From positions 9,006,001 through 9,070,000 of the forward strand of contig NZ_CP085173.1 of NCBI RefSeq assembly GCF_020616555.1: a DNA stretch of 64,000 nucleotides. The letters are read 5' to 3'. This document shows positions 17,070 to 25,523 of this stretch, piece after piece. The position numbers and the translations under genes were made by a program. How positions within the stretch are numbered: position 1 is the first letter of the stretch; each line of letters opens with the position of its first letter. The DNA is from Streptomyces longhuiensis. GTDB taxonomy: Bacteria > Actinomycetota > Actinomycetes > Streptomycetales > Streptomycetaceae. The notes beneath the pieces were generated by a model. The model made no database searches. It saw only the letters and a program-made list of their open reading frames with translations, and was not told where the DNA came from.

Positions 17070-18434
17070 ATGCCACCCACCGCTCCGACCACCGGCGAGC
17101 AGACCGCCGTCACGACCGAGCCACCCGCCTCGCGCGTCGAACGGCTCTTCGGCGTCCGCGGCCGCGGCAGCACCCACCGCACCGAACTCGTGGCGGGCGC
17201 CTCGATGTTCATGGCCGCCGCCTACGCCGTGGTCGTCGTGCCCGGTCAGCTGGCCGGCGCCGGCGTACCGCACGGCGCCGCCACCACCGCCGTCATCATC
17301 GCGATAGCCCTGGCCACCCTGGCGATGGGCCTGATGGCCAACCTGCCCTTCGTCGTCGCCCCGGGCCTCGGCGGAGTGGCGCTCGTCGCCTTCACCATCG
17401 TCGGCCAGGACCACGTCCCCTGGGACACGGCGCTCGGCATGGTCTTCTGGTCCGGCGTGGCTTTCCTGGTGCTCACCCTCCTCGGCATCCGCGACCTCGT
17501 CACGCGTCTGATGCCGATGCACCTCAAGTACGCCATCAGCGGCGGCCTCGGCCTCTACATCGCCCTCATCGGATTCCGGGACGCGGACCTCGTCGTCGGC
17601 AACGCCGACAAGGCGGCCCTGGCCGTCGGTGACCTGTCCAAGCCCGCCGGGCTGCTGGCCCTGGCCGGCCTGCTGCTGCTCACCGCGCTCGCGTCGCGCA
17701 AGGTGCCCGGAGCGTTCCTCATCACCATCGCGGCGGTGACGGTCGCCGGTATCCCGCTGGGTGTGACCGAGGTCCCCGACAGCCTCTTCTCGGCGCCGGA
17801 CTCGCCCGGCCCGCTGCTCTTCCACATCGACATCCTCGGCGCCCTCAAGCCCGAGTACTTCCCGTACATCTTCGCCTTCTTCGTCTCGGAGTTCTTCTCC
17901 ATGACCGGGACGCTGCTGGCCGTCGCCGGGCGGGCCGGACTCCTCGACAAGGACGGCAACATCCCCGGCTCCCGCCGCCCGTTCCTCGTCGACTCCGTCT
18001 CCGTGATGGGCGGGGCCGCCGTCGGCGCGCCCTCGATGACGGCCTACCTGGAGTCGTCGGCCGGCGCCGACTCGGGAGGCAGGACCGGCCTCGCGTCGGT
18101 GTGGGCGGCCTGCGGCTTCGGCCTCCTGCTCCTGGTCACTCCGTTCGCGACACTGATCCCGTCCGCGGCCACGGCGCCCGTCCTCATGTACATCGGGCTG
18201 AACATGCTCGGCGCCCTCAAGAACGTCGACTTCAAGGACCCGACGCACGCCGTCCCCGCGGCGCTGACCGTCGCGACCACCTTGTTCTTCGGCAACTTCG
18301 GCACCGGCATCGCGACGGGCCTGGCCGCGCACGTCCTGGTCAAGACCGTCAGCGGACGGATCCGCGAGGTGGCCTGGCCGCTGTGGATCGTGATGATCCC
18401 GCTCGGCTACTACTTCTACACCCTCGTCCCGTGA
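17070..18434 (+). CDS. NCS2/AzgA-type purine permease
   Basis: A 454-residue, 12-14-segment permease of the AzgA branch (hypoxanthine/guanine/adenine:H+ symporters). Typical motifs are TELVAGASMFMAAAYAVVVVPGQL near the N-terminus, PFVVAPGLGGVALVAFTIV, and FFVSEFFSMTGTLLAVAGRAGLLDKDGNIPG. The ATG at 17070 has GAGG 7 nt upstream. It is followed 29 bp later by adenine deaminase, so adenine is the likely transported base. Confidence 0.9.
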   Translation: MPPTAPTTGEQTAVTTEPPASRVERLFGVRGRGSTHRTELVAGASMFMAAAYAVVVVPGQLAGAGVPHGAATTAVIIAIALATLAMGLMANLPFVVAPGLGGVALVAFTIVGQDHVPWDTALGMVFWSGVAFLVLTLLGIRDLVTRLMPMHLKYAISGGLGLYIALIGFRDADLVVGNADKAALAVGDLSKPAGLLALAGLLLLTALASRKVPGAFLITIAAVTVAGIPLGVTEVPDSLFSAPDSPGPLLFHIDILGALKPEYFPYIFAFFVSEFFSMTGTLLAVAGRAGLLDKDGNIPGSRRPFLVDSVSVMGGAAVGAPSMTAYLESSAGADSGGRTGLASVWAACGFGLLLLVTPFATLIPSAATAPVLMYIGLNMLGALKNVDFKDPTHAVPAALTVATTLFFGNFGTGIATGLAAHVLVKTVSGRIREVAWPLWIVMIPLGYYFYTLVP

Positions 18435-18463
18435 CGACACCGTCCACGAAGGAGCACGACGAC

Positions 18464-20173
18464 ATGAGTGAACAGCACGACCTCCGGATCTTCGGCGGGA
18501 GCGTGGTGTCCACCTTCACCGGCGAGGAGTTCCCCGCGGACGTACTGGTCCGGGGGAGTCAGATCAGCGCCGTACTGCCGCCGGGCACCCCCGCCGAGGC
18601 GCGCGAGGAGATCGACGCCACCGGCATGCGGATCGTCCCCGGCTTCGTGGACGCCCACATGCACATCGAGAGCGCCTTCCTCACGCCGGAGCAGTTCGCC
18701 GCCGTGACGCTGGCCCGCGGCACCACCACCGTCCTCGCCGACCCGCACGAGATCGTCAACGTCGCGGGCCGGGACGCCATGCGGTGGATGATCGACGCCG
18801 GTGACCGGACGCCACAGACCCAGCTGTGGGGCGTGCCCTCGTGCGTGCCCGCGCTCGAAGGTCTTGAGCACGCCGGTGCGGCGCTGTCCGCCGGCGACAT
18901 CGCGGAGATGCTGCGCTGGCCGGGCGTGGTGGCTCTGGGCGAGGTCATGGACTACCGGGCGGTCGTGGCCGGCGATCCGCGGATGGCCGCGGTCACCGCC
19001 GCCGCCCGGGCCCAGGGCACGATCCTGGACGGCCACTGCCCCAACCTCAGCGGCGCCGAGCTCAGCGCCTACCTGGCCACGGGCGTGGACTCCGACCACA
19101 CCAAGAACCGCACCGACGTGGTCCTGGAGAAGGCCCGCCTGGGCATGACGATGATGCTCCAGGAGAAGTGCCTCGGCGAGGACGTCGCGCAGGCGCTCCT
19201 CGCGCTGCCCCAGCTGCCGCCGCTGTGCCTCGTGACCGACGACCTGGCGGCCGACCACATCGTCACCAAGGGACACCTCGACCACATCGCCCGCGTGGCG
19301 GTGGCGGCCGGCTTCCCGCCGCACGTCGTCCTGCGCGCGCTGACCTGGACCCCGGCGCAGCGCCTTCGGCTGTATGACCGGGGCGTCGTCTCGCCGGGCA
19401 AGCGCGCCGACCTGGTCCTCCTGCGCGGCGAACTCGCCGCGTTCGACCCGGCCGTCGTGCTGGCCGGCGGCCAGGTCGTGGGCAGGGACGGAGCCGCGGT
19501 ATACGAGGCACGGTCCGGTGAGGCCGGCGCCCTGGAGAGCCGGGTCGACGTGGAGGCGCAGGACGAGGACGGGTTCCGCTGGCGCGTGGACCTGCCGGAC
19601 GGGACGCACCGGTTCCGGGCCATGCGCGTGAACCCTCGGGACACCTACACCGAGGCCGCCGAGGTCGAACTCCCGGTGTCCGGCGGCGAAGTGGCGTGGG
19701 AAGGCAGGACCGTACTGGTCCGCGTCCGTAATCGCCACGGCCGTGACGGAGTCGTCTTCGCGCCGCTGCTCGGCCGGGACCTGACGGAGGGCGCCGTGGC
19801 CACCACGTACGCCCACGACAGCCACAACCTGGTGACGATCGGTACGTCCCGTGCGGCGATGGCCGCGGCGTCGGCGACCGTGGTGGCCGACGGAGGCGGC
19901 GTGGCCGTCGTCCGAGGTGTCGCAGGCGAGAGTGTGGCGGCGCGGATGCCGCTGCCGGTGGGCGGCGTGCTCTCCGCCCGGCCGGCCGCGCGGGTCGCCG
20001 AGGAGGCGGGCGCCGTGCGGGCCGCCCTGGAGGCGTGGGGATGGGAACACCTCAACCCGTTCATGAGCGTGTCCACTCTTACGCTCGCCGTGTCCCCCGC
20101 ACTGAAGATCACTGACCGGTCGCTGGTGGACGTCGTCCGGCGCGCGCCGGTGGGGGCGACGATCGGTTCCTGA
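18464..20173 (+). CDS. ade: adenine deaminase
   Basis: A 569-residue amidohydrolase-superfamily adenine deaminase (adenine to hypoxanthine plus NH3). The metal-binding GFVDAHMHIES is near residues 59-69. LADPHEIVNVAG, TDDLAADHIVTKGHLDHIAR and the C-terminal MSVSTLTLAVSPALKITDRSLVD are characteristic of the Ade family, which has an extra C-terminal domain absent from most amidohydrolases. GAAGGAG precedes the ATG at 18464. It forms an operon with the purine permease. Confidence 0.93.
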   Translation: MSEQHDLRIFGGSVVSTFTGEEFPADVLVRGSQISAVLPPGTPAEAREEIDATGMRIVPGFVDAHMHIESAFLTPEQFAAVTLARGTTTVLADPHEIVNVAGRDAMRWMIDAGDRTPQTQLWGVPSCVPALEGLEHAGAALSAGDIAEMLRWPGVVALGEVMDYRAVVAGDPRMAAVTAAARAQGTILDGHCPNLSGAELSAYLATGVDSDHTKNRTDVVLEKARLGMTMMLQEKCLGEDVAQALLALPQLPPLCLVTDDLAADHIVTKGHLDHIARVAVAAGFPPHVVLRALTWTPAQRLRLYDRGVVSPGKRADLVLLRGELAAFDPAVVLAGGQVVGRDGAAVYEARSGEAGALESRVDVEAQDEDGFRWRVDLPDGTHRFRAMRVNPRDTYTEAAEVELPVSGGEVAWEGRTVLVRVRNRHGRDGVVFAPLLGRDLTEGAVATTYAHDSHNLVTIGTSRAAMAAASATVVADGGGVAVVRGVAGESVAARMPLPVGGVLSARPAARVAEEAGAVRAALEAWGWEHLNPFMSVSTLTLAVSPALKITDRSLVDVVRRAPVGATIGS

Positions 20174-20241
20174 ACGGGACCGGGGGTGGCGATCGGGACC
20201 GGGGGACTGGCGATCGGTTCCTGATCGGGACCGGGGAGTGG
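20160..20241. repeat. imperfect tandem repeat duplicating the ade 3' end
   Basis: Three consecutive units: 20160-20189 (CGATCGGTTCCTGAACGGG then ACCGGGGGTGG), 20190-20210 (a shortened copy lacking GTTCCTGA-) and 20211-20241 (CGATCGGTTCCTGATCGGG then ACCGGGGAGTGG). The first unit contains the ade stop codon, so the third copies the last codons and stop. Confidence 0.85.
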
Positions 20242-20275
20242 CGGCCGACGCCTTCGGGGTCTGGCCGCCACTCCC
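20234..20275. terminator. terminator hairpin between ade and ABC operon
   Basis: GGGAGTGGCGGCC (20234-20246) pairs perfectly with 20263-20275 across a 16-nt loop. It is between the convergent ade and ABC transporter genes and probably works in both directions. Confidence 0.7.
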
Positions 20276-20286
20276 GCTGACGACGC

Positions 20287-21078
20287 TCAGGCGGATTGCC
20301 TCCGCGTCGGCTTCCAGCCCGGGCGCGGGACCGCCGCGCGCAGCGCCTGGGTGTACTCCTCCTGGGGGTCGCGCAGCAGGTCGCGGGTGTCTCCGCGCTC
20401 GACGATCCGACCGCCGGACATCACGACGGCGAAGTCGCTGATCTGGTGGACCACGGCGAGGTCGTGCGAGATGAACACGTAACTGATGCCGCTGCGTTCA
20501 CGGATGTCGGCGAGCAGATTGAGGATCTGCGCCTGGATGGACACGTCGAGCGCCGCCACCGCCTCGTCCAGGACGAGCACCTCCGGCTCGACGGCGATGG
20601 CGCGGGCGATGGCGACGCGCTGCCGCTGCCCGCCGGAGAGCTGGCGGGGGAGCATGGCCGCGTGCCGCTCGGCCAGTCCGACCGCCTCGAGCAACTCCCG
20701 TGCCCGCCTGCGCCGTTCGGCGGGTGTCAGCGGGAAATGAAGGGCGAGGCTGGTCTCCACGACGTCGCCGATCCGCTGGAGCTTGTCGAGCGACGAGTAG
20801 GGGTCCTGGAACACGATCTGGATCTCCCGGGCGCGCCTGCGGCGTTCCGCCGACGACACCCGCCCGCCGCGACGCGGCCGCCCGCACACGCTGATCGATC
20901 CGCCGGACGGGTTCTCCAGCCCTACCAGCATCCGCGCGACCGTCGTCTTGCCGGAGCCGGATTCCCCGACCACCGCCAGGGACTGGCCGCGCGACAGCGT
21001 GAAGGACACGTCGTCGACGGCGACCGCCTGCCCGAACTCCTTGCGCAGACCCGCCGCCTCGATCACGAAGTCGCTCAT
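20287..21078 (-). CDS. oligopeptide-type ABC importer ATPase (DppF/OppF-like)
   Basis: A 263-residue ATPase with Walker A GESGSGKTT, signature LSGGQRQRVAIARAI and Walker B VLVLDEAVAALDVS. Relatives have DEA or DEP at this position. It is slightly shorter than OppF at the C-terminal end. The start at 21078 overlaps the preceding ATPase's stop by 4 nt (ATGA), which fixes the start and implies translational coupling. It is the last gene of the amidohydrolase-ABC operon. Confidence 0.9.
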   Translation of the reverse strand: MSDFVIEAAGLRKEFGQAVAVDDVSFTLSRGQSLAVVGESGSGKTTVARMLVGLENPSGGSISVCGRPRRGGRVSSAERRRRAREIQIVFQDPYSSLDKLQRIGDVVETSLALHFPLTPAERRRRARELLEAVGLAERHAAMLPRQLSGGQRQRVAIARAIAVEPEVLVLDEAVAALDVSIQAQILNLLADIRERSGISYVFISHDLAVVHQISDFAVVMSGGRIVERGDTRDLLRDPQEEYTQALRAAVPRPGWKPTRRQSA

Positions 21079-22118
21079 GACTCTCCCTGCAAGGTGAGTT
21101 CGCCGGCCCGCGTGCACGCCACGCGCGCCCCCTCCAGTTCGACCATGGCCGGTCGACCGTCCGCACAGTACGGTCGCGCGTGCGCACAGCGCGGGGCGAA
21201 CGCACAGCCGCCGTCCGCCTCGAAGGCGGCAAGCGGCCTGCCGGGGATGACCGGCAGCCGATGGACGACCTGATCGATGCTCGGCCGCGAGAGCATCAGC
21301 CCGGAGGTGTACGGGTGCCGGGGCGTGGCCGTCAGCGCGCCGGCGGCCTGGGTCTCCACGATCCGGCCCGCGTACATGACGGCCAGCCGGTCGCAGGTGG
21401 CCGCCGCCAGTTCCAGGTCATGGGTGATCAGCAGCATGGCCATGCCGCGCTCGCGCCGCAGCTCGTCGAGGATGGCCATGACCTCGGACTGCGTGGTGAC
21501 GTCCAGGGCCGTGGTCGGCTCGTCCGCCAGCACCAGATCGGGCTCGACGGCAAGGACCGACGCGATCATGACGCGTTGCAGAAGCCCGCCGGACAGCTCG
21601 TGCGGATACTGGCGCATCCGCCGCTCGCCGTCCGTGATGCCGACGTCCGACAGGAGCCGCACGGCCCGCGTCTTCGCCTCCGGGGCGGGCACGTCCAGGT
21701 TGGCGATCATGGCTTCGGTGAGGAAGTCACCGATGCTGCGCACCGGATTGATGTGCGCCCGCGGATCCTGGAAGACCATCGCGATGCGCCGGGCCCGCAG
21801 ACCGCGCAGCGCCCGCCGGTCCATGCCGGTCACCCGGATCCCGTCGAAGACGATGTCACCGGTGACGCGCGCCCCCGGAGGCGTCAGCCCGAGGATCGTC
21901 CGCGCCGTCATGGACTTGCCCGAGCCGGACTCGCCGACCAGGCCCACGGCTTCGCCCCGGCCGATCGACAAGTCGACCTCCTCGACGAGGGGCCGCCAGT
22001 CCCGGCCGGCCGGGACCGCGAGTCCAAGCCCTCGCAGATCGAGCAGATCGCCCCCGGACAGGCCCTTCTCCGCCTCGCTCTTCTCCGGCTGATCCCTCTC
22101 GCGCTTCAGGAGATTCAC
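21075..22118 (-). CDS. oligopeptide-type ABC importer ATPase (DppD/OppD-like)
   Basis: A 347-residue ATPase with Walker A GESGSGKSMTARTI, signature LSGGLLQRVMIASVLAVEPDLVLADEPTTALDVT and a C-terminal Cys-containing oligopeptide-transporter region (GCAFAPRCAHARPYC). That last element marks the peptide/nickel (PepT) subfamily and often binds an Fe-S cluster in relatives. The first ~25 residues are charged and variable. Its start overlaps the upstream permease gene's stop by 4 nt. Confidence 0.9.
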   Translation of the reverse strand: MNLLKRERDQPEKSEAEKGLSGGDLLDLRGLGLAVPAGRDWRPLVEEVDLSIGRGEAVGLVGESGSGKSMTARTILGLTPPGARVTGDIVFDGIRVTGMDRRALRGLRARRIAMVFQDPRAHINPVRSIGDFLTEAMIANLDVPAPEAKTRAVRLLSDVGITDGERRMRQYPHELSGGLLQRVMIASVLAVEPDLVLADEPTTALDVTTQSEVMAILDELRRERGMAMLLITHDLELAAATCDRLAVMYAGRIVETQAAGALTATPRHPYTSGLMLSRPSIDQVVHRLPVIPGRPLAAFEADGGCAFAPRCAHARPYCADGRPAMVELEGARVACTRAGELTLQGES

Positions 22119-22981
22119 CGCTGGTCACCTTCCTTGCCGAGGCGGTCACCGAGCACGATCACCGCGGCGACCACCAGCACGATCAACAGGCCCGCACCCA
22201 GCGCCTCCAGCGGCTGCCCGCGCGTCGCGCTGTCCAGTCCGCTCTTGACCATGAGCCCCCAGTCGGCGGTCGGCGGCTGCACGCCGAGCCCCAGGAAGGA
22301 GATCGCCGCGAGGTCGATGACCGCGAAGCCCAGGGCGGACACCGACTGGGCGACGATGATCGGGCGCAGATTGGGCAGCAGGTGCCGTACGCAGATGGCG
22401 AACGCGGACCGGCCCTGGACCCAGGCCGCCGCCACATAGGGCATGTTGCGCTCCCGCAGCGCCGCACCGCGCACCACCCGCGCCACGTACGGGGTGTAGG
22501 CGACAGCGAGGCCGAGGACGACTCCGGTGACGCCGGGGCCGAGCACGGCCACGGTGATCAGGGCGAAGACGATGCCCGGGACCGCGAACAGCACGTCCAG
22601 CAGGCGCGAGACGACCGCGTCCACCTTGCCGCCCGCCCACGCCGCCGTGACCGCCAGCGCGGTGCCGACGACGGTGGACAGGCAGATGATGAGGACCGGC
22701 CCGCTCAACGTCGTACGGGCGCCCCACATCAGCCGTGAGAGCACATCCCGGCCGAGGGCGTCACCGCCCAGCGGGTGCGCGGCCGAGGAACCGGCCAGCG
22801 AGTTGAAGAGGTCCGGCTGGTCGGGGTCGTAGGGAGCGAGGACCGGCGCCAGCAGCGTGACCGTCAGCACCACGGCGAGCAGCGCCGCCGCGGCGACGCC
22901 GGGCACGCCGAGCGTGCGCACCGCACGGGACGGGCTGAACCTGCCGAGTGTCCCGCGGACGCGGGCGGTCACGGCGGTCAT
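22115..22981 (-). CDS. oligopeptide-type ABC permease (DppC/OppC-like)
   Basis: A 288-residue inner-membrane permease with five or six segments and the EAA-type loop GAALRERNMPYVAAAWVQGRS. HPLGGDALGRDVLSRLMWGARTTL near residue 75 is the DppC hallmark. The ATG at 22981 overlaps the dppB-like stop by 4 nt; an in-frame ATG at 23014 would lie inside the upstream gene. Confidence 0.9.
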   Translation of the reverse strand: MTAVTARVRGTLGRFSPSRAVRTLGVPGVAAAALLAVVLTVTLLAPVLAPYDPDQPDLFNSLAGSSAAHPLGGDALGRDVLSRLMWGARTTLSGPVLIICLSTVVGTALAVTAAWAGGKVDAVVSRLLDVLFAVPGIVFALITVAVLGPGVTGVVLGLAVAYTPYVARVVRGAALRERNMPYVAAAWVQGRSAFAICVRHLLPNLRPIIVAQSVSALGFAVIDLAAISFLGLGVQPPTADWGLMVKSGLDSATRGQPLEALGAGLLIVLVVAAVIVLGDRLGKEGDQR

Positions 22982-23910
22982 CGGGACATCCGCGGGTCGA
23001 GGGCTTTGTAGCACAGGTCCACCACGAGGTTGATGAGGACGAAGGCGGCGACGAGGACGAGGACGACGGCCTGCACGACCGCGAAGTCGCGCTGCAGGAT
23101 CGCCCGTACGAAGAGGGAGCCGAGGCCGTCGAGGGCGAACACGTTCTCCACGACGACCGAGCCGGCGATGAGACTGGCCACGGTCAGACCGGTGACGGTG
23201 ATCACCGGGATCGACGCGTTGCGCAGCACGTGCCGGCGGATCACGAGTGCTTCGGCGATGCCACGGCTGCGGGCGGTCTCCACATGCTCGCGCCCCAACT
23301 CCTCGCGGACGGAGGCACGGGTGATGCGGGCGAGGAAGGCGGCGCTGCCGAGGCTGAGGGTGATCGCCGGGAGCGTCAGGTGATACAGCCGACCGAACAG
23401 GCCTTCCCCCGGCCCGAACACCGGGAACCAGCCCAGCCCCAGGGCGAACACGATCACGAGGAGCACACCGATCACGAACGTCGGAGTGGCGAGGAACGCC
23501 GAGGAGACCGCGCTGATGACGGCGTCCACCCGGCCCCGCCGCAGTCCGGCCAGCACACCGCCCGCCACACCGACCACGACGATCAGGACGGTGGAGTAGC
23601 CGACCAGGAACGCGGTGGTCGCCGCGCGGGCGGCCATCAGGCCCGAGACGTGCTGCCGGTACACCAGGGAGCTGCCGAAGTCGCCGCGCACGGCGTCACC
23701 GAGCCACGCCGCGTAGCGGACCAGGAAGGGGTCGTCGAGCCGGTACTGGGCCCGGATGGCGGCGATCTGCTCGGGGGTGCCGCTGCGGTTGCCGAGCAGG
23801 AACGCCATGGGGCCACCGGGTACGAGGTAGAGCAGTCCGTAGACGAGGAACGAGGCGACGACCAGGACCACGGCCAGCGCGATCAACTTCCGTAGCAGGT
23901 AGGTGGTCAT
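22978..23910 (-). CDS. oligopeptide-type ABC permease (DppB/OppB-like)
   Basis: A 310-residue permease starting MTTYLLRKLIALAVVLVVASFLVYGLLYLVPGGP, the standard DppB N-terminus. It carries LDDPFLVRYAAWLGDAVRGDFGSSLVYR and the EAA loop ITRASVREELGREHVETARSRG. The start is set by a 4-nt overlap with the binding-protein gene. Confidence 0.92.
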   Translation of the reverse strand: MTTYLLRKLIALAVVLVVASFLVYGLLYLVPGGPMAFLLGNRSGTPEQIAAIRAQYRLDDPFLVRYAAWLGDAVRGDFGSSLVYRQHVSGLMAARAATTAFLVGYSTVLIVVVGVAGGVLAGLRRGRVDAVISAVSSAFLATPTFVIGVLLVIVFALGLGWFPVFGPGEGLFGRLYHLTLPAITLSLGSAAFLARITRASVREELGREHVETARSRGIAEALVIRRHVLRNASIPVITVTGLTVASLIAGSVVVENVFALDGLGSLFVRAILQRDFAVVQAVVLVLVAAFVLINLVVDLCYKALDPRMSR

Positions 23911-25523
23911 CTGGCCCCCAGCCCTGCGGCCCACGGGTAGTACAGGTAGGGGAAGGACGGCACGGCGCCGGTGACCCGCTTGTTCATGTAGAGGATCACG
24001 GGCAGGTTGTTGAGCGGCATCCACACGACGTCGCGGGTCACCTTCTCCTGGATCCCGGTGACGAGCGACGCCCGTGCTGCCGGATCCCCCTCGGCCCGCG
24101 CCTCGGCGATGGCGCCGTCAACTGCCTTGTAGTCGTTGAAGTTCGTCCGCCCGCCCTTGCGGAACACGGTGTAGATGTCCAGCGGATCGGGCACGTTGCC
24201 GTACCAGGTGCTGAGGAAGGCGTCGATGCCCTTGCGCGCCTTGGGGTCGCTGTAGAGGTTGCCGTACTGCTCGACCGGGACGACCCTGATCTCGATGTCG
24301 AGGCCGAGCGCTTCGCCGGTGGCCTTCAGCAGGTTGGCGGTCTGCTCGTGCACGGCCGAACTGCCCTGGACGCCGATGACGATGGGCTTCGTCGGCGAGC
24401 CCGCCTGGACGAGTAGCTCCTTGGCCTTCGCGAGATCGGTGGTCTCGGGCGGCAGGGCCTCGTAGGCCTTCTGATACGTCTTGCGCTCGTAGCCCCAGTA
24501 GTCGCTTCCCGTCAGCGCTCGCTGGGGGGAGGCCGTCCCCTGGAAGACGACCTTGGAGATCGCCGCGCGGTCCAGCGCGAGCGACAGGGCCCGGCGCACC
24601 CTGGGGTCGGCGTAGGGGCCGGACTTCGCCGAGCCGAGCAGTGCCCAGAAGGTGAGGGAACGGCCCAGGGTCACCGAGCCGGTGGTGGACTTCTGGAGCT
24701 GACCGAGACCCGCGGGCGGCAGATAGAAGTACTGGCCGTCGACCTCGCCCGAGCGCAGGGCGTTGACTGCGGTCGTCTCGTCGGCGATGAACCGCAGGAC
24801 CAGGGACTCGGACTTGGCCCTGAGGGCCTTGTCCCAGTAGTGGTCGTTGCGGGTGAGCGTCATCGAGTCGCCCGACTTCCAGTCCTGGAACGTGAACGGC
24901 CCGGTGCACATCACGCCTCTGGACGGCGAGCCGAGCGACTTGCCGGCCTTGTCGAGGAACTTCTTCTGCACGACGGCGCCGGCGCCGGTGGCCATCGCCT
25001 GGTTGAACAGGGCATCGGGCTGCTTGAGCGTGACCGTGACCTGCAGGGGGCCGGTGGCTCGGACCGACTTGACGGTGTTGAAGTAGTCGCCCCACCAGGT
25101 GCCGAGCTTCGGGTCGAGGTGCCGGCTCAGGCTCGCCGCGACATCGTCGGCGGTCAGGGGATCGCCGTTCCAGAACGTCACGCCCTCGCGGATCGTGTAC
25201 ACCCAGGTGGTGGGGGTCGGGTTGGCGGCCTTGACGGCCAGGCCCGGCTTGATCTTGAAGTCCGGGGTCAGCCGCAGCAGGCTCTCGCACATGTTGGCGA
25301 GGGCGGTGTTCTCCGCGTAGTTGAAGGAGCGGATCGGATCCAGGGTCTGCGGCTCGTAGGGGAGGTTCCACGTCACCTTGCCGAGCCCCTTGCCTGCGGC
25401 GGGGGTGGTGGTCTTGAGGTCGAGCTTCGCCGGGGCGGCGCCCTGCTGCGGTTGGCGAGCTTCGGAGGTGCAGGCGGCGAGCGTCAGGACGAGCCCGATC
25501 ACGGGGATGGCGCGGCGCATCAT
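23907..25523 (-). CDS. family 5 extracellular solute-binding lipoprotein
   Basis: A 538-residue binding protein of the peptide/nickel class. The signal MMRRAIPVIGLVLTLAAC has a lipobox LAAC with Cys at residue 18, so it is anchored outside the membrane. TWVYTIREGVTFWNGDPLTADDVAASLSRHLDP is the SBP_bac_5 signature. The ligand is not revealed. The neighbouring amidohydrolase suggests a cyclic amide or nucleobase-like molecule rather than a peptide. Its start overlaps the amidohydrolase stop by 4 nt. Confidence 0.92.
   Translation of the reverse strand: MMRRAIPVIGLVLTLAACTSEARQPQQGAAPAKLDLKTTTPAAGKGLGKVTWNLPYEPQTLDPIRSFNYAENTALANMCESLLRLTPDFKIKPGLAVKAANPTPTTWVYTIREGVTFWNGDPLTADDVAASLSRHLDPKLGTWWGDYFNTVKSVRATGPLQVTVTLKQPDALFNQAMATGAGAVVQKKFLDKAGKSLGSPSRGVMCTGPFTFQDWKSGDSMTLTRNDHYWDKALRAKSESLVLRFIADETTAVNALRSGEVDGQYFYLPPAGLGQLQKSTTGSVTLGRSLTFWALLGSAKSGPYADPRVRRALSLALDRAAISKVVFQGTASPQRALTGSDYWGYERKTYQKAYEALPPETTDLAKAKELLVQAGSPTKPIVIGVQGSSAVHEQTANLLKATGEALGLDIEIRVVPVEQYGNLYSDPKARKGIDAFLSTWYGNVPDPLDIYTVFRKGGRTNFNDYKAVDGAIAEARAEGDPAARASLVTGIQEKVTRDVVWMPLNNLPVILYMNKRVTGAVPSFPYLYYPWAAGLGAR

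Noticed and set aside
17049..20050. Long minus-strand frames opposite the purine permease and adenine deaminase
   Set aside because: Compositionally biased (Gly, Arg, Asp, His) shadows of well-supported plus-strand genes.
20160..20241. Repeat cluster considered as a CRISPR-like array
   Set aside because: Only three contiguous imperfect copies with no spacers and no cas genes; a simple tandem duplication explains it.
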